Below the pieces are notes generated by a model, which made no database searches, had not been told where the DNA came from, and saw only the letters and a list, made by a program, of their open reading frames with translations. DNA of 64,000 nt from Bacillota bacterium. Its GTDB lineage: Bacteria > Bacillota > Clostridia > Lachnospirales > Lachnospiraceae. The stretch is from assembly GCA_023457255.1 (NCBI GenBank), contig JAEWMB010000022.1, forward strand, positions 62,001 to 126,000, written 5' to 3'. The translations under genes were made by a program, and so were the position numbers. This document shows, piece by piece, positions 48,567 to 57,861 of this stretch. The stretch's first letter is position 1; each line of letters opens with the position of its first letter.

Positions 48567-49781
48567 ATGCTAATTGTAAAGAAATTCGGTGGTACTTCTG
48601 TTGGGAGCAAAGAGAGAATAGTAAATGTCGCAAAGCGATGCATAGATGATTATAAAAAAGGTCACGATGTAGTAGTGGTTTTATCTGCCATGGGAAAAAA
48701 GACAGATGAACTGATTGCACAAGCAAGAGACATCAATCCAAATCCACAGAAGCGTGAGTTAGATATGCTGTTAACAGTAGGAGAGCAGACCTCGGTAGCT
48801 CTTATGGCAATGGCAATGGATGCTCTCGGTGTTCCTGCGGTATCATTGAATGCATTTCAAGTGGCAATGCACACGACCTCCACCTATGGAAATGCCCGCC
48901 TAAAGCACATTGATACGGAAAGAATCCGCAATGAGCTTGATGCAAAGCGAATTGTAATTGTTACTGGATTTCAAGGAATTGATAAGTATGATAACTATGC
49001 TACACTCGGACGTGGGGGCTCGGATACGACGGCGGTAGCTCTTGCAGCAGCGCTTAAGGCGGATTCCTGCGAAATTTATACCGATGTAGAAGGGGTTTAT
49101 ACTGCTGATCCAAGATATGTTAAGAATGCCAGAAAGCTTAAAGAAATTACTTATGATGAGATGCTTGATTTAGCGTCTCTTGGTGCAGGTGTACTTCATA
49201 ACAGATCCGTGGAAATGGCTAAAAAGTATGGAGTACGGCTTGTTGTGCGTTCCAGCTTGAATACATCGGAAGGGACCATTGTTAAGGAGGAGGCAAAAAT
49301 GGAAGAAATGTTAGTAAGCGGCGTAGCAGGAGATAAAAATACAGCCCGTATCTCGGTCATAGGGTTACAGGATAATCCGGGAGTAACATTTAAGCTCTTT
49401 CAGCATTTGGCAAACCATAATATCAATGTTGATATTATATTACAGTCGGTGGCTCGCGAAGGAACCAAGGATGTAAGTTTTACCGTAGCAGAAGATGTCG
49501 TAGACGAAGCGTTAGAGGTTATGAAACGTCATAAGAATACCAGTCTTTCCTGTGATTATATCGAAGTGGAGACAGCAGTAGCCAAAGTTTCTGTTGTCGG
49601 TGCCGGAATGATGAGTAACCCTGGAGTAGCGGCAAAGATGTTTGAAGCATTATATGATATCGGGGTTACGATCAAAATGATAGCAACCTCTGAAATACGG
49701 ATTACTGTGTTAATTGACGAAGCGTATACAGAGCAGGCAATCAAAGCAGTTCATGATAAATTCATATTAGGCGAAGCTTAA
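48567..49781 (+). CDS. lysC: aspartate kinase
   Basis: A 404-residue aspartokinase, the first step of lysine, threonine and methionine synthesis. The N-terminal kinase domain begins with the ATP-binding KKFGGTSVGS and includes the FQGIDKYDNYATLGRGGSD-type region and EIYTDVEGVYTADPR. Two C-terminal ACT domains (about residues 265-335 and 345-404) bind the feedback amino acid. ATG 48567 has TAGGAGG upstream. The gene is 116 bases after the apgM-like gene with no terminator between, and a strong terminator follows. Confidence 0.96.
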   Translation: MLIVKKFGGTSVGSKERIVNVAKRCIDDYKKGHDVVVVLSAMGKKTDELIAQARDINPNPQKRELDMLLTVGEQTSVALMAMAMDALGVPAVSLNAFQVAMHTTSTYGNARLKHIDTERIRNELDAKRIVIVTGFQGIDKYDNYATLGRGGSDTTAVALAAALKADSCEIYTDVEGVYTADPRYVKNARKLKEITYDEMLDLASLGAGVLHNRSVEMAKKYGVRLVVRSSLNTSEGTIVKEEAKMEEMLVSGVAGDKNTARISVIGLQDNPGVTFKLFQHLANHNINVDIILQSVAREGTKDVSFTVAEDVVDEALEVMKRHKNTSLSCDYIEVETAVAKVSVVGAGMMSNPGVAAKMFEALYDIGVTIKMIATSEIRITVLIDEAYTEQAIKAVHDKFILGEA

Positions 49782-49790
49782 AAAATAGGA

Positions 49791-49879
49791 AGCATCGTAA
49801 GTATTAGCAATTTCATCGAAGGGATGTAATTAAAGAAGATTGCATCTCTTAAGTGAAAAGATACTTATGATGCTTTTTT
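49791..49879 (+). terminator. Rho-independent terminator of the aspartate-family cluster
   Basis: AGCATCGTAAGTAT (49791-49804) pairs over 14 bp (one G-U) with ATACTTATGATGCT (49861-49874), followed by six Ts. The long loop holds a second hairpin (GATGTAAT with ATTGCATC). Confidence 0.85.
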
Positions 49880-50013
49880 AGAAAATCCGTCTAAACACAA
49901 GTAAGACCCTTGACAAAGAATAGGAATTCATTATATGATTAAGTGGTTTTGTAAAAATGTTCGAAAATTACAATTAAAATAGAATGCTGTAATCATTGGA
50001 TGGAGGACTAGCC

Positions 50014-51606
50014 GTGACAAATCATGTTAAGGAAATAAAGAAGAGAAGAACGTTTGCAATCATTTCTCACCCGGATGCCGGTAAGACGACATTAACGGAG
50101 AAATTACTTTTATACGGAGGAGCCATTAATTTGGCTGGTTCTGTCAAGGGTAAGAAAACAGCAAAACATGCGGTGTCTGACTGGATGGAAATCGAGAAGG
50201 AGCGTGGTATTTCCGTTACCTCCTCCGTAATGCAGTTTAATTATGGTGATTATTGCATTAATATTCTTGATACACCGGGACATCAGGATTTCTCTGAAGA
50301 TACGTACCGGACCTTGATGGCAGCAGACTCTGCAGTCATGGTAATTGATGCTTCAAAGGGTGTTGAGAATCAAACGAAAAAATTGTTTAAGGTATGTGTT
50401 ATGAGGCACATTCCAATCTTCACTTTTATCAATAAGATGGACCGAGAAGCCAGAGATACGTTTGAATTATTAGATGATATTGAAACTGTTCTTGGGATTA
50501 AGACTTGTCCTGTGAACTGGCCAATTGGTTCCGGAAAAGAATTTAAGGGTGTTTATGACAGAAGCACACAGACAATCAGCAAATTCTTTGCTGCTAATAA
50601 CGGTATGAAGGAAGTGGAGACGGTAGAAGTTACCATAGGTGATCCTAGTCTGGATGATTTAATAGGAAAAGACCGCCATGACATTCTTTCAGAGGAAATT
50701 GAGTTATTAGATGGGGCAAGTGCAGAATTTGATCAGGAATTGGTGAATAAAGGGGAATTAACACCGGTGTTTTTTGGCTCCGCATTAACTAATTTTGGTG
50801 TTGAGACATTTTTAGAGCACTTTTTAGCCATGACGACTTCCCCGCTTTCTAGAGTTTCTAATACGGGAGAAATCGATCCATTAACAAGTGATTTCTCAGC
50901 CTTTGTATTTAAAATACAGGCAAATATGAACAAAGCCCATCGTGACCGTATTGCATTTATGCGTATTTGTTCGGGTAAGTTTGATGCAAATAAAGAAGTT
51001 TATCATGTGCAAGGTAGTAAGAAGCTGCGGCTTTCACAACCGCAGCAGCTTATGGCTCAAGAGAGAAAAATCTTAGAGGAAGCGTATGCAGGTGATATCA
51101 TAGGTGTATTCGATCCTGGTATTTTTTCTATTGGGGATACCTTATGCATGCCTGGCGAGAAATTTGAATATGAAGGAATACCTACCTTTGCACCAGAACA
51201 TTTTGCAAAAGTTCGTCAGGTTGATACGATGAAGAGAAAGCAGTTTATTAAGGGTATTACGCAGATTGCGCAAGAAGGTGCAATTCAGATATTCCAGGAG
51301 TTTAATACCGGTATGGAGGAAATCATTGTAGGGGTTGTAGGGGTTCTTCAGTTTGATGTGCTTAAATTCCGTCTTGAGTCGGAATATGGTGTTGAAATTC
51401 GTATGGAACAACTTCCTTACGAACATATCCGTTGGGTAGAAAATAAGGACATTGATGTATCTAGTTTAAGCCTTACTTCAGATACAAAGCGTATCAAGAA
51501 TATGAAGGGAAGCCCGCTTCTCCTCTTTGTTCATGCTTGGAGTATCAATACGGTACTTGATCGCAATAAGGGCTTAAAGCTTTCTGAATTTGGTCATGAC
51601 AATTGA
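50014..51606 (+). CDS. prfC: peptide chain release factor 3
   Basis: A 530-residue translational GTPase that recycles release factors 1 and 2. GTPase motifs are intact: G1 SHPDAGKTTLTE near residue 19, the switch ERGISVTSS, G3 DTPGHQDFSEDT, and G4 NKMDR; the C-terminal domains match RF3 length. An in-frame TTG at 49996 is possible, but GTG 50014 lies seven bases after GGAGG and starts at the usual place, so it is preferred. Single-gene unit between two terminators. Confidence 0.95.
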   Translation: MTNHVKEIKKRRTFAIISHPDAGKTTLTEKLLLYGGAINLAGSVKGKKTAKHAVSDWMEIEKERGISVTSSVMQFNYGDYCINILDTPGHQDFSEDTYRTLMAADSAVMVIDASKGVENQTKKLFKVCVMRHIPIFTFINKMDREARDTFELLDDIETVLGIKTCPVNWPIGSGKEFKGVYDRSTQTISKFFAANNGMKEVETVEVTIGDPSLDDLIGKDRHDILSEEIELLDGASAEFDQELVNKGELTPVFFGSALTNFGVETFLEHFLAMTTSPLSRVSNTGEIDPLTSDFSAFVFKIQANMNKAHRDRIAFMRICSGKFDANKEVYHVQGSKKLRLSQPQQLMAQERKILEEAYAGDIIGVFDPGIFSIGDTLCMPGEKFEYEGIPTFAPEHFAKVRQVDTMKRKQFIKGITQIAQEGAIQIFQEFNTGMEEIIVGVVGVLQFDVLKFRLESEYGVEIRMEQLPYEHIRWVENKDIDVSSLSLTSDTKRIKNMKGSPLLLFVHAWSINTVLDRNKGLKLSEFGHDN

Positions 51607-51950
51607 AGCGAAAAGAGAATAATCTATATTTAAATAATTATGAGATGGAATGAAAATGGTAACCTATTTCAAAACTTAGCTGGTAAAGATTTTTATTATA
51701 AGTTTAAATCTCATAGAACTTGGATAATTAGTTCGGAATAGTGTTATATTATTCCGAACTTTTTTCTTTTTATCAGAAGTAGCCTTCAATTTTCTATAGA
51801 GAAAAGTTCTTCAAGAGAGGATAACTTTTTATAAAAGGGATTCCAATAAATGGTTATGATACTCCTTGGAACTATTACAAAGCAGTATCGTCTAATTTAC
51901 AGAGAGAATAGGAATATAAAATAGAAATGAGAAATATAGGCGGAGGAACT
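51607..51950. other. 344-base intergenic region
   Basis: Contains the prfC terminator. The rest is AT-rich leader of the DHHW-type gene; no clear promoter or ORF was recognised. Confidence 0.45.
51730..51766 (+). terminator. Rho-independent terminator of prfC
   Basis: AGTTCGGAATA (51730-51740) pairs with TATTCCGAACT (51750-51760), followed by seven Ts. Confidence 0.92.
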
Positions 51951-52898
51951 ATGATGAAAAAAAAGGGCATCCTGGGGATAACGATTATTTGTTTACTATG
52001 CCTTTTCGTAAGTCTTGCAGTGCTGATAAAGAAGGATAATAAAAAAAAGGAAGAACCATTAGTTGCAGGGGAAGTTGGGGAAAACGGGCTGTTTACAGCG
52101 GGAGACTATTATATCTTGAAAATGGAGAAGTATGAGGAAAAATACTCTTACCAGATGAGTAAGAAGCTGAATGAAATCACAAGTTTATACTTAAATGAGA
52201 ATATGAAAAAATACTATTCCATCGTACCCGATAAAAGCTATTTTGTTGAAAATGATGTTTATCCGAAAGAAAATTATGATTCTATGCTTGCGATTCTTAA
52301 GGAAGAAGTAAAAGGAATTGAATATGCTGATTTATTTGATACGCTGAGTATCTATGATTATTATAAGACAGACCTGCACTGGAAACAGGAAAATTTATTT
52401 CCGGTGGTAAATAAGCTTGGTAAAGCTATGAATTTCAAGATAGATGCAAAGAACTTTAAAGAACATACCGTTGAAGGATACTATGGAGTTTATAAGGGGT
52501 ATGGAATTGATGCGAACTCAGAGACTTTAACTTATCTGACAAATGACTATACTCAAAATGCCTTAGTTTCTGTTTATGAGGTGGCGGAGCAAACCGGTGT
52601 TTATTTTACTGATGCCTTTAAAACCGATGTTTGGTACAACGTATTTTTGTCCGGACCTAATCCGTTAGTAACGATAGAAAATCCAGCTGTTACAAATGGA
52701 AGAGAACTTATTATCTTCGGAGACTCTTTTACAAGCAGCCTTGCACCGCTTCTTTTAGAAGCGTATCAAAAAATTACATTAATTGATCTTCGATTCGTTG
52801 CCGCACAGTACCTGGGTGAGGTTATGGAGTTTACAGATCAGGACATTTTATTTTTATATAGCACTCAGGTTGTAAATCGCAGCGCTATGTTAAGATAG
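51951..52898 (+). CDS. DHHW-like / SGNH-type exported protein
   Basis: A 315-residue protein with one N-terminal membrane anchor (about residues 6-26) and an extracytoplasmic domain. It contains YYKTDLHWKQ near residue 140 and IIFGDSFTSSLAPLL near 265, the two motifs of the DHHW/AlgX-like SGNH group linked to acyl modification of surface polymers. The DHHW block here reads DLHW. The partner O-acyltransferase (MBOAT) usually found next to such genes is not in this window. Start at ATG 51951 or the adjacent ATG 51954, four or seven bases after GGAGG. Whether it is active is not decidable by eye. Confidence 0.7.
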   Translation: MMKKKGILGITIICLLCLFVSLAVLIKKDNKKKEEPLVAGEVGENGLFTAGDYYILKMEKYEEKYSYQMSKKLNEITSLYLNENMKKYYSIVPDKSYFVENDVYPKENYDSMLAILKEEVKGIEYADLFDTLSIYDYYKTDLHWKQENLFPVVNKLGKAMNFKIDAKNFKEHTVEGYYGVYKGYGIDANSETLTYLTNDYTQNALVSVYEVAEQTGVYFTDAFKTDVWYNVFLSGPNPLVTIENPAVTNGRELIIFGDSFTSSLAPLLLEAYQKITLIDLRFVAAQYLGEVMEFTDQDILFLYSTQVVNRSAMLR

Positions 52899-53010
52899 TT
52901 TAAGGTATCCAAGGAAGAAGCGGCAGAATCTTGCCTTATGGCACTGCTTAGGGTATATGATTGAAACAAAAAGGTTTCAACCATAGGTTTACGGTGCAAT
53001 AAATTCACCT

Positions 53011-53043
53011 CTTATAAGAAGTTGCTTCGTAGCTTCTTATAAG
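53011..53043. promoter_or_regulatory. perfect 11-bp inverted repeat at the sigma gene promoter
   Basis: CTTATAAGAAG (53011-53021) and CTTCTTATAAG (53033-53043), 11-base spacing. The arms flank the -35 box of the promoter at 53022-53050, the right arm lying between -35 and -10. Good operator candidate; alternatively an RNA hairpin ending the upstream gene, although it lacks a T-run. Confidence 0.6.
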
Positions 53044-53050
53044 TTATACT
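53022..53050 (+). promoter_or_regulatory. promoter of the ECF sigma operon
   Basis: TTGCTT at 53022-53027, 17-base spacer, TATACT at 53045-53050, 56 bases before the sigma gene. A sigma-A type promoter; no second ECF-type promoter was identified. Confidence 0.55.
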
Positions 53051-53106
53051 ATAGAATAGATTTACGGAGGCAGTTTCGTAAAAATATTGTATGGGGGGAA
53101 GGCAGG

Positions 53107-53616
53107 ATGCAGACCGAGAATGGCTATGAGATAGAAGCTCTCATGAGAACCTACGGTAATGATGTACTTCGAACAGCGTATATGTATGTGAAAGATCTTC
53201 ATATAGCAGAGGATATCTTTCAAGATGTATTTATTAAAGTAAATAATCATCTACATACATTTCAGGGGAATAGCAGCATTAAAACTTGGATTTTAAGAAT
53301 TACAATCAATACCTGCAAAGATTATTTAAAGAGTGCATACCATAGAAAAATGGTTCCGATGGAGGAATTTATAGAAGACTCCATTGTGTCAGAGGGTGAG
53401 TTTGATGCGGTAGAGCGAGAAGAAACCATTCAAACGGTAAAGGATGCTGTAATGGCTTTGCCGGAACACTACCGTTTGGTTATCCTTTGTGTATATTATG
53501 ATGAACTCAGTATGGAAGAAGCAGCAAAAGCATTAGAATTGCCGATTGGAACCATAAAAAGCCGCCTGGCACGGGCAAAAGAAAAATTAAAGGAATTCAT
53601 GGAAGGGAGGATATAG
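53107..53616 (+). CDS. ECF-type RNA polymerase sigma factor
   Basis: A 169-residue group IV sigma factor. Sigma region 2 is at residues 10-75 (YGNDVLRTAYMYVKDLHIAEDIFQDVFIKV) and region 4 at 115-165 (LPEHYRLVILCVYYDELSMEEAAKALELPIGTIKSRLARAK split over the helix-turn-helix), without regions 1 or 3. It should direct transcription of a small stress or envelope regulon. The next gene starts two bases after the stop codon and encodes a membrane protein, the usual place of its anti-sigma factor. A GGGGGAAGG ribosome binding site precedes the ATG. Confidence 0.92.
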   Translation: MQTENGYEIEALMRTYGNDVLRTAYMYVKDLHIAEDIFQDVFIKVNNHLHTFQGNSSIKTWILRITINTCKDYLKSAYHRKMVPMEEFIEDSIVSEGEFDAVEREETIQTVKDAVMALPEHYRLVILCVYYDELSMEEAAKALELPIGTIKSRLARAKEKLKEFMEGRI

Positions 53617-53617
53617 T

Positions 53618-54700
53618 ATGAAAAAGAATAGAGAAAAAGAAAATAATACTATGGATCAATCTGATTTTATATCAGACCCTTTCCTGGATTCGCTAAAAAA
53701 GAAAGTAGACGAATCATTAGAGTCAGAGAATATTACGGTGAGTGAGGATTTAATCCGGTCCACTCTAAGGGCTATTGAAATAAAGAAAGAAACAGTATTT
53801 CATGAGAATAACAGTGTAGCTGCAAAGGAAAAAATAGCAGGTGCTAAAGAGGAAAAACAACCGGTATCCATAGATGAACTCAAAGAAGAAAAACAAAAGA
53901 AACAGGACAAAAATAAAAGAAAAGTTATAAAGTATATAGGAACATGGGGAACTGTAGTTGCTGCGAGTATAATTATCTGTTATTTGGGAAGCCAGAGTTT
54001 ATTTTCGTATTTTATAGAAGGGAAATTTGCATCTAAAAAAGACTCCGGTTCGGGTGCTTCTAATACGAGCAGTGAGACAAGTTTTGATTCTATATATATG
54101 GAGGATGCTAGTCCTAAGAGCCCTGAACAAGCGGCAAATGAGGCTGCTGTTTTAGAAAATGAGGCTTCGGATGAAAAGCAGAGTCTTCCGGAAGAGCTAA
54201 GAAAAGATTTTACCGCAGATGATTTAAAAGATGGCACTGAGGAACAGGGGATAGGAGCGGAAGGAAAGACAACCGTAACGGTTCAGGATGCTTTAGTTAG
54301 TGATGCGGACATGGTAAAAGACAAACAAGAGAACGGTGCCAATCCAAATTCCGATGGAGTATCAAAGAAAGCATATGATTATGCTATGGAAGATATCGAT
54401 ACATGGGCTGATGACGGTACGAAATATGTTCATCTGGACGGCAGTGAGGAGGAGAAGAGTAAAAGTATTATGCTCCTTATGGCATCGGAGCATCTGCACC
54501 TGACAACAGAAGAACCTGCTCTTGCGATAACCAATATTATTTGTATTTCCTTGTCAGAGGAGGATGTGATTGTATATATTTTAAATAATACGGAAGCTCT
54601 AATTAAGACTTATGGGAAGGAAGGGATTGTAACCTCAACCTCTTATGAGGTGGATAAGGGTTATGATTTGATTCAAGGCATTGAGCGTATCATAAATTAA
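53618..54700 (+). CDS. putative membrane anti-sigma factor
   Basis: A 360-residue protein with a cytoplasmic N-terminus (about 1-105, charged, helical), one membrane helix (about 106-128) and an acidic, Ser/Glu/Asp-rich extracytoplasmic part ending in a compact domain (about 275-360). The position one base after the ECF sigma gene and the single-span topology identify it as the likely anti-sigma factor; a classical zinc-binding anti-sigma HxxxCxxC motif is not present in the N-terminus. Start ATG with GGAAGGGAGG upstream, partly inside the sigma gene, so translation is coupled. The signal it senses is unknown. Confidence 0.7.
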   Translation: MKKNREKENNTMDQSDFISDPFLDSLKKKVDESLESENITVSEDLIRSTLRAIEIKKETVFHENNSVAAKEKIAGAKEEKQPVSIDELKEEKQKKQDKNKRKVIKYIGTWGTVVAASIIICYLGSQSLFSYFIEGKFASKKDSGSGASNTSSETSFDSIYMEDASPKSPEQAANEAAVLENEASDEKQSLPEELRKDFTADDLKDGTEEQGIGAEGKTTVTVQDALVSDADMVKDKQENGANPNSDGVSKKAYDYAMEDIDTWADDGTKYVHLDGSEEEKSKSIMLLMASEHLHLTTEEPALAITNIICISLSEEDVIVYILNNTEALIKTYGKEGIVTSTSYEVDKGYDLIQGIERIIN

Positions 54701-54727
54701 GATTGCTAAGAGATAAGAGAATGCATA

Positions 54728-54785
54728 ATAAAAAGGGCTATAATGGTAAAGGCCAGAAATGGTTTTACCGTTATAGTCCTTTTCT
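54728..54785. terminator. bidirectional terminator
   Basis: AAAAGGGCTATAATGGTAAA pairs with TTTACCGTTATAGTCCTTTT, about 18-20 bp with two wobble or mismatched positions, A-run on one side and T-run on the other. Lies between the anti-sigma gene and the convergent small membrane protein gene. Confidence 0.88.
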
Positions 54786-54830
54786 TATGTTGTGAGAGAA
54801 CTTACTGTCTCCTGTGTATCCAAAATAGAA

Positions 54831-54866
54831 CTATCAGAGGCTGCGAAGCAGGTTCTGATAGAAGGT
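54831..54866 (-). terminator. hairpin after the small membrane protein gene
   Basis: CTATCAGA (54831-54838) with TCTGATAG (54854-54861) and an inner CTGC-GAA-GCAG stem. Read on the minus strand it follows the gene at 54895-55188 and leads into TTCTATTTT, a weak T-rich tail. Confidence 0.55.
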
Positions 54867-54894
54867 ATATTTTTGTACTACAAGCCGGACAATA

Positions 54895-55188
54895 TTACTC
54901 CTTTGTAGTCCCTTCTTCAGAAGATTCTTCTGTAGATTTTTTGAGAGATTCTTCTTCAGTTGAAGATACAGCTTCTGCAGGTTCCCCTGTAATGTTGATA
55001 GAAACATATTCGCGGTTATCATTCGAGCCAGAAGAATCTGTCATGTCAAAATCATCTAGATCATCCTCTAAATCATCAAATTCATCCGGTGTTTCTTTAC
55101 AGACATATTTCTTGCAAAAATAATATGCACCACATGCAAGCGCACCAAGGGATACTACGCCCGCTACGAATTTAAAGAATTTTTTCAT
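54895..55188 (-). CDS. small acidic membrane protein, function unknown
   Basis: A 97-residue protein with one N-terminal membrane segment (about residues 5-25, including two nearby Cys) and an acidic, Ser/Glu/Asp-rich tail. I do not recognise a family. The minus-strand reading is supported by a GGAGTTC-type ribosome binding site before the ATG, its amphipathic composition, and terminators on its 3' side. A longer frame on the plus strand across the same bases has a low-complexity Ser-rich composition and no binding site, so it is a shadow. Confidence 0.65.
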   Translation of the reverse strand: MKKFFKFVAGVVSLGALACGAYYFCKKYVCKETPDEFDDLEDDLDDFDMTDSSGSNDNREYVSINITGEPAEAVSSTEEESLKKSTEESSEEGTTKE

Positions 55189-55554
55189 GGTAGAACTCCT
55201 TTCATTTACAAATATCAGTATCTGTCATTTCCTATGGTATTTATTCATTATAATGCGAATTCATGAAAAAAGAAAGTAAAAGTTCTATAAATAATAAATT
55301 ATCCCATTCATGGGTTTACTTGGGTATATAATTTAATAATTATTACTAAAAAATACTCCTATTACAATACAAATAATGGTCTATATATACAAAAATTCAC
55401 AAGTATATACATTGACTATAATTGGGAATAAAGATAAGCTTATAGAGGCAGCCAAGTACATATTGCTGCGGGAGATTCGTTGTATCCAAACGAATAAGAG
55501 CATGGGACTTATCTTGATTTATATGCGCGCTGTGGCACGCGGATAGGAGTTAAT
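55189..55554. other. 366-base intergenic region
   Basis: Divergent leader of the small membrane protein gene and the chemoreceptor gene. AT-rich, with a TATAAT at 55417-55422 but no well-spaced -35; the last 30 bases hold the GC-capped hairpin. No ORF seen. Confidence 0.45.
55525..55549 (+). promoter_or_regulatory. GC-capped leader hairpin plus ribosome binding site (chemoreceptor)
   Basis: GCGCGC (55525-55530) with GCACGC (55535-55540), five pairs and one mismatch around a TGTG loop, then GGATAGGAG and the start at 55555. Confidence 0.5.
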
Positions 55555-57621
55555 ATGAAAGAAGTGAAGTCTGGTAAACATTTTTTTAATTTTAGCAGCA
55601 TTCGTTTTAAGGTGTTAGGCTCATATCTATTATTGCTTGGGCTAGTCATTATGGTAGGAATATTATCGTATCTGAACGCATCAAAAACTATAATAAAAAA
55701 TTATGAAAAAGCAGCCAAGCAATCTTTGGATTTGCTAAGAGAGCATATTGAGTATGGTTTTGATTCAGTAGAAACAACGGCAACGGAATACATAATGAAT
55801 GTGGACTTAAACACCTATTTAAGTGGTGGTTATGAATCGGATAAAGACAGGCAAAGTCAATTTTACAATAGTATGAAAACGGAAATACTAACGAAGGCAT
55901 CCGCAAACCATTTTATCAGTAATATCTACTTATTCAGTGATAGCGTAAATCCTTTATCGACAAATAGAAAATTACCCCTTGGCATGTATTCTAATTATAA
56001 AAATAGTGAACAAGGGAAAACGGTTTTAGAAAGCAGTAATTCATGCGGATGGGTGAAGGGTACTTCCGTGATTGATGAATCGCTTAAAATAAAAAAAGAA
56101 TCTTATGCGATACGTTTGGTAAAAGCCTTTAAGGAAAAAGATGCCTTTATAGCAATTGATATCAAAGCAGATGCTATCTTAGATATCATCAATAAAATTG
56201 ACATTGGAGAAGGTGGGTATCTAAGTTTTATTTCCTCAGATGGAATGGAGCTTCATCAAGATGGAACATGGGAAACATTGCTTATAGATACTGAATTTTA
56301 CAAGATGGCCAGAGACAGGGGAATTTTGGAAGGAGAGTTTAAGAAAGTAAACTTCCTTGGGAGTGATTATATCTTTTTATATGAAATGGTCGGTGATACC
56401 AATACTATGGTGTGTGCACTGATTCCTCATAGTGAGCTGCTAAGCCAAGCAACAAGTATTAAATATGTTGCGATGCTTGCGATGTTTGCAGCAAGTGTAT
56501 TCGTAGTTCTTATCGGAGGCAGCATTTATCTTCGAATAAGCGGCTCAATGAAATATATGATTAAAAATATGAGACTAATAGCGGAAGGAAGGATTAGTAC
56601 CAGATTTCAAAGAAAGCATAACGATGAGTTTATGGAGTTGTCCGGCCACCTAAATAGTATGATGGATGGGATCCATAGCCTGTTATCAGAGGTAAAATCG
56701 GTGAGCCATCAAGTCTTAGCGATGTCTGTAAGAGTTTCAAAATCTTCCGAAGTGTTTGCGGAATCGACAACTCAGATTTCCTGTGCCATGAATGACATTG
56801 AAGATGGGTTATCAAGTCAGGCAGCGGATTCTATATCCTGTAGGAACAAATTAGATGATTTGGCAGCCCAGATAGGCTTAGTAGATGATGAAACAAGAAA
56901 AATGCAGGAGATTGCTGATAAAACGAAGGAATCCATTGAAGATAGTTTAAATCAAATGGAAGCATTAAGAGAAAAGGCAACCAAGACGAATCACATTACG
57001 CAGACAATCATAGAAACCATAAAGGAATTGCATCGTCAATCCGGCGTAATAGGGCAGATTATCAAAACAATTAATGGGATAGCAGACGAGACGACACTTC
57101 TGTCTTTCAATGCTTCTATCGAGGCAGCAAGAGCCGGTGAAGCAGGACGGGGCTTTATGCTGGTGGCAGAAGAGATTAAAAAGTTAGCCGCACAATCCAT
57201 AGCAGCTACGGACGAAGTAAAAGTAATCGTTGATAGGATTAACAAGAAAACGATTTCTGCTGTATCCAGTGCAGAATTGGCCGGTGAGACAATAACTTCA
57301 CAAGAGCAGGCAGTCCGAAGCGCAAAGGGTGCATTTGATGGACTTAAATTGGAGGTTGAGAATTTAATATTAACCATACATCATATATTTGATCAAGTGA
57401 ATAGGATGCAAAATAAAAAACAGGAGTCTTTAGGCGATATGGAGAATATATCGGCAGTAATTGAAGAAATTGTATCTTCTGCGGCATCGGTTGGAGAAAA
57501 GACTTTAAGCCAGTCGGAAACTGCGAATGGTTTATATAAGACTTCTGAGGAAATGGTGAATCAGGCAAACAAACTGATGAAGACTTTAGAACAATTTTCG
57601 ATTGAAGAAATTAAATCGTAA
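55555..57621 (+). CDS. methyl-accepting chemotaxis protein
   Basis: A 688-residue chemoreceptor. Membrane helix 1 at about residues 20-42, extracellular double-Cache-like sensor 43-300, membrane helix 2 at about 303-325, HAMP 326-380, then the long signalling coiled coil with the hairpin tip at about 505-545 (SFNASIEAARAGEAGRGF, VAEEIKKLA). Compared with the usual tip sequence, some contact positions differ (IADETTLLSF rather than the common IADQTNLLAL), which could affect CheA/CheW contacts. It is directly upstream of a carbohydrate ABC importer, so it may direct movement to the same sugar. Confidence 0.92.
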   Translation: MKEVKSGKHFFNFSSIRFKVLGSYLLLLGLVIMVGILSYLNASKTIIKNYEKAAKQSLDLLREHIEYGFDSVETTATEYIMNVDLNTYLSGGYESDKDRQSQFYNSMKTEILTKASANHFISNIYLFSDSVNPLSTNRKLPLGMYSNYKNSEQGKTVLESSNSCGWVKGTSVIDESLKIKKESYAIRLVKAFKEKDAFIAIDIKADAILDIINKIDIGEGGYLSFISSDGMELHQDGTWETLLIDTEFYKMARDRGILEGEFKKVNFLGSDYIFLYEMVGDTNTMVCALIPHSELLSQATSIKYVAMLAMFAASVFVVLIGGSIYLRISGSMKYMIKNMRLIAEGRISTRFQRKHNDEFMELSGHLNSMMDGIHSLLSEVKSVSHQVLAMSVRVSKSSEVFAESTTQISCAMNDIEDGLSSQAADSISCRNKLDDLAAQIGLVDDETRKMQEIADKTKESIEDSLNQMEALREKATKTNHITQTIIETIKELHRQSGVIGQIIKTINGIADETTLLSFNASIEAARAGEAGRGFMLVAEEIKKLAAQSIAATDEVKVIVDRINKKTISAVSSAELAGETITSQEQAVRSAKGAFDGLKLEVENLILTIHHIFDQVNRMQNKKQESLGDMENISAVIEEIVSSAASVGEKTLSQSETANGLYKTSEEMVNQANKLMKTLEQFSIEEIKS

Positions 57622-57777
57622 TGTGCTGTAATAGAGATAGGCAGAGAAAATAAAACAATATAGAGGAATCAAGATAAATGGGAAGAGATAAATAAAAGAA
57701 ATAGATAAATAAAAGAAATAGATGGAAGAGGTAAATAAAAGAGACAAAAGAAAGAGAAGCTAATAAGAGAAATAAGT

Positions 57778-57861
57778 AAAAGAGACAAAATAGGAGATGT
57801 TTTTTGAGCGGGTGCAGCAGCAATTCGAATCGGGAAATATCTCTTATTTGTCTCTTTTTTG
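57778..57861 (+). terminator. terminator with purine-tract left arm
   Basis: AAAAGAGACAAA (from 57778) pairs with TTTGTCTCTTTT (ends near 57860), with extra inner pairing GGAGAT/ATCTC, followed by Ts. A second copy of the left arm starts at 57737, giving two alternative hairpins. Confidence 0.65.

Noticed and set aside
54743..55123. 126-codon plus-strand ORF with a hydrophobic start
   Set aside because: It is antisense to a small minus-strand gene with a proper ribosome binding site and membrane segment, starts inside a terminator hairpin and has Ser-rich low-complexity sequence.
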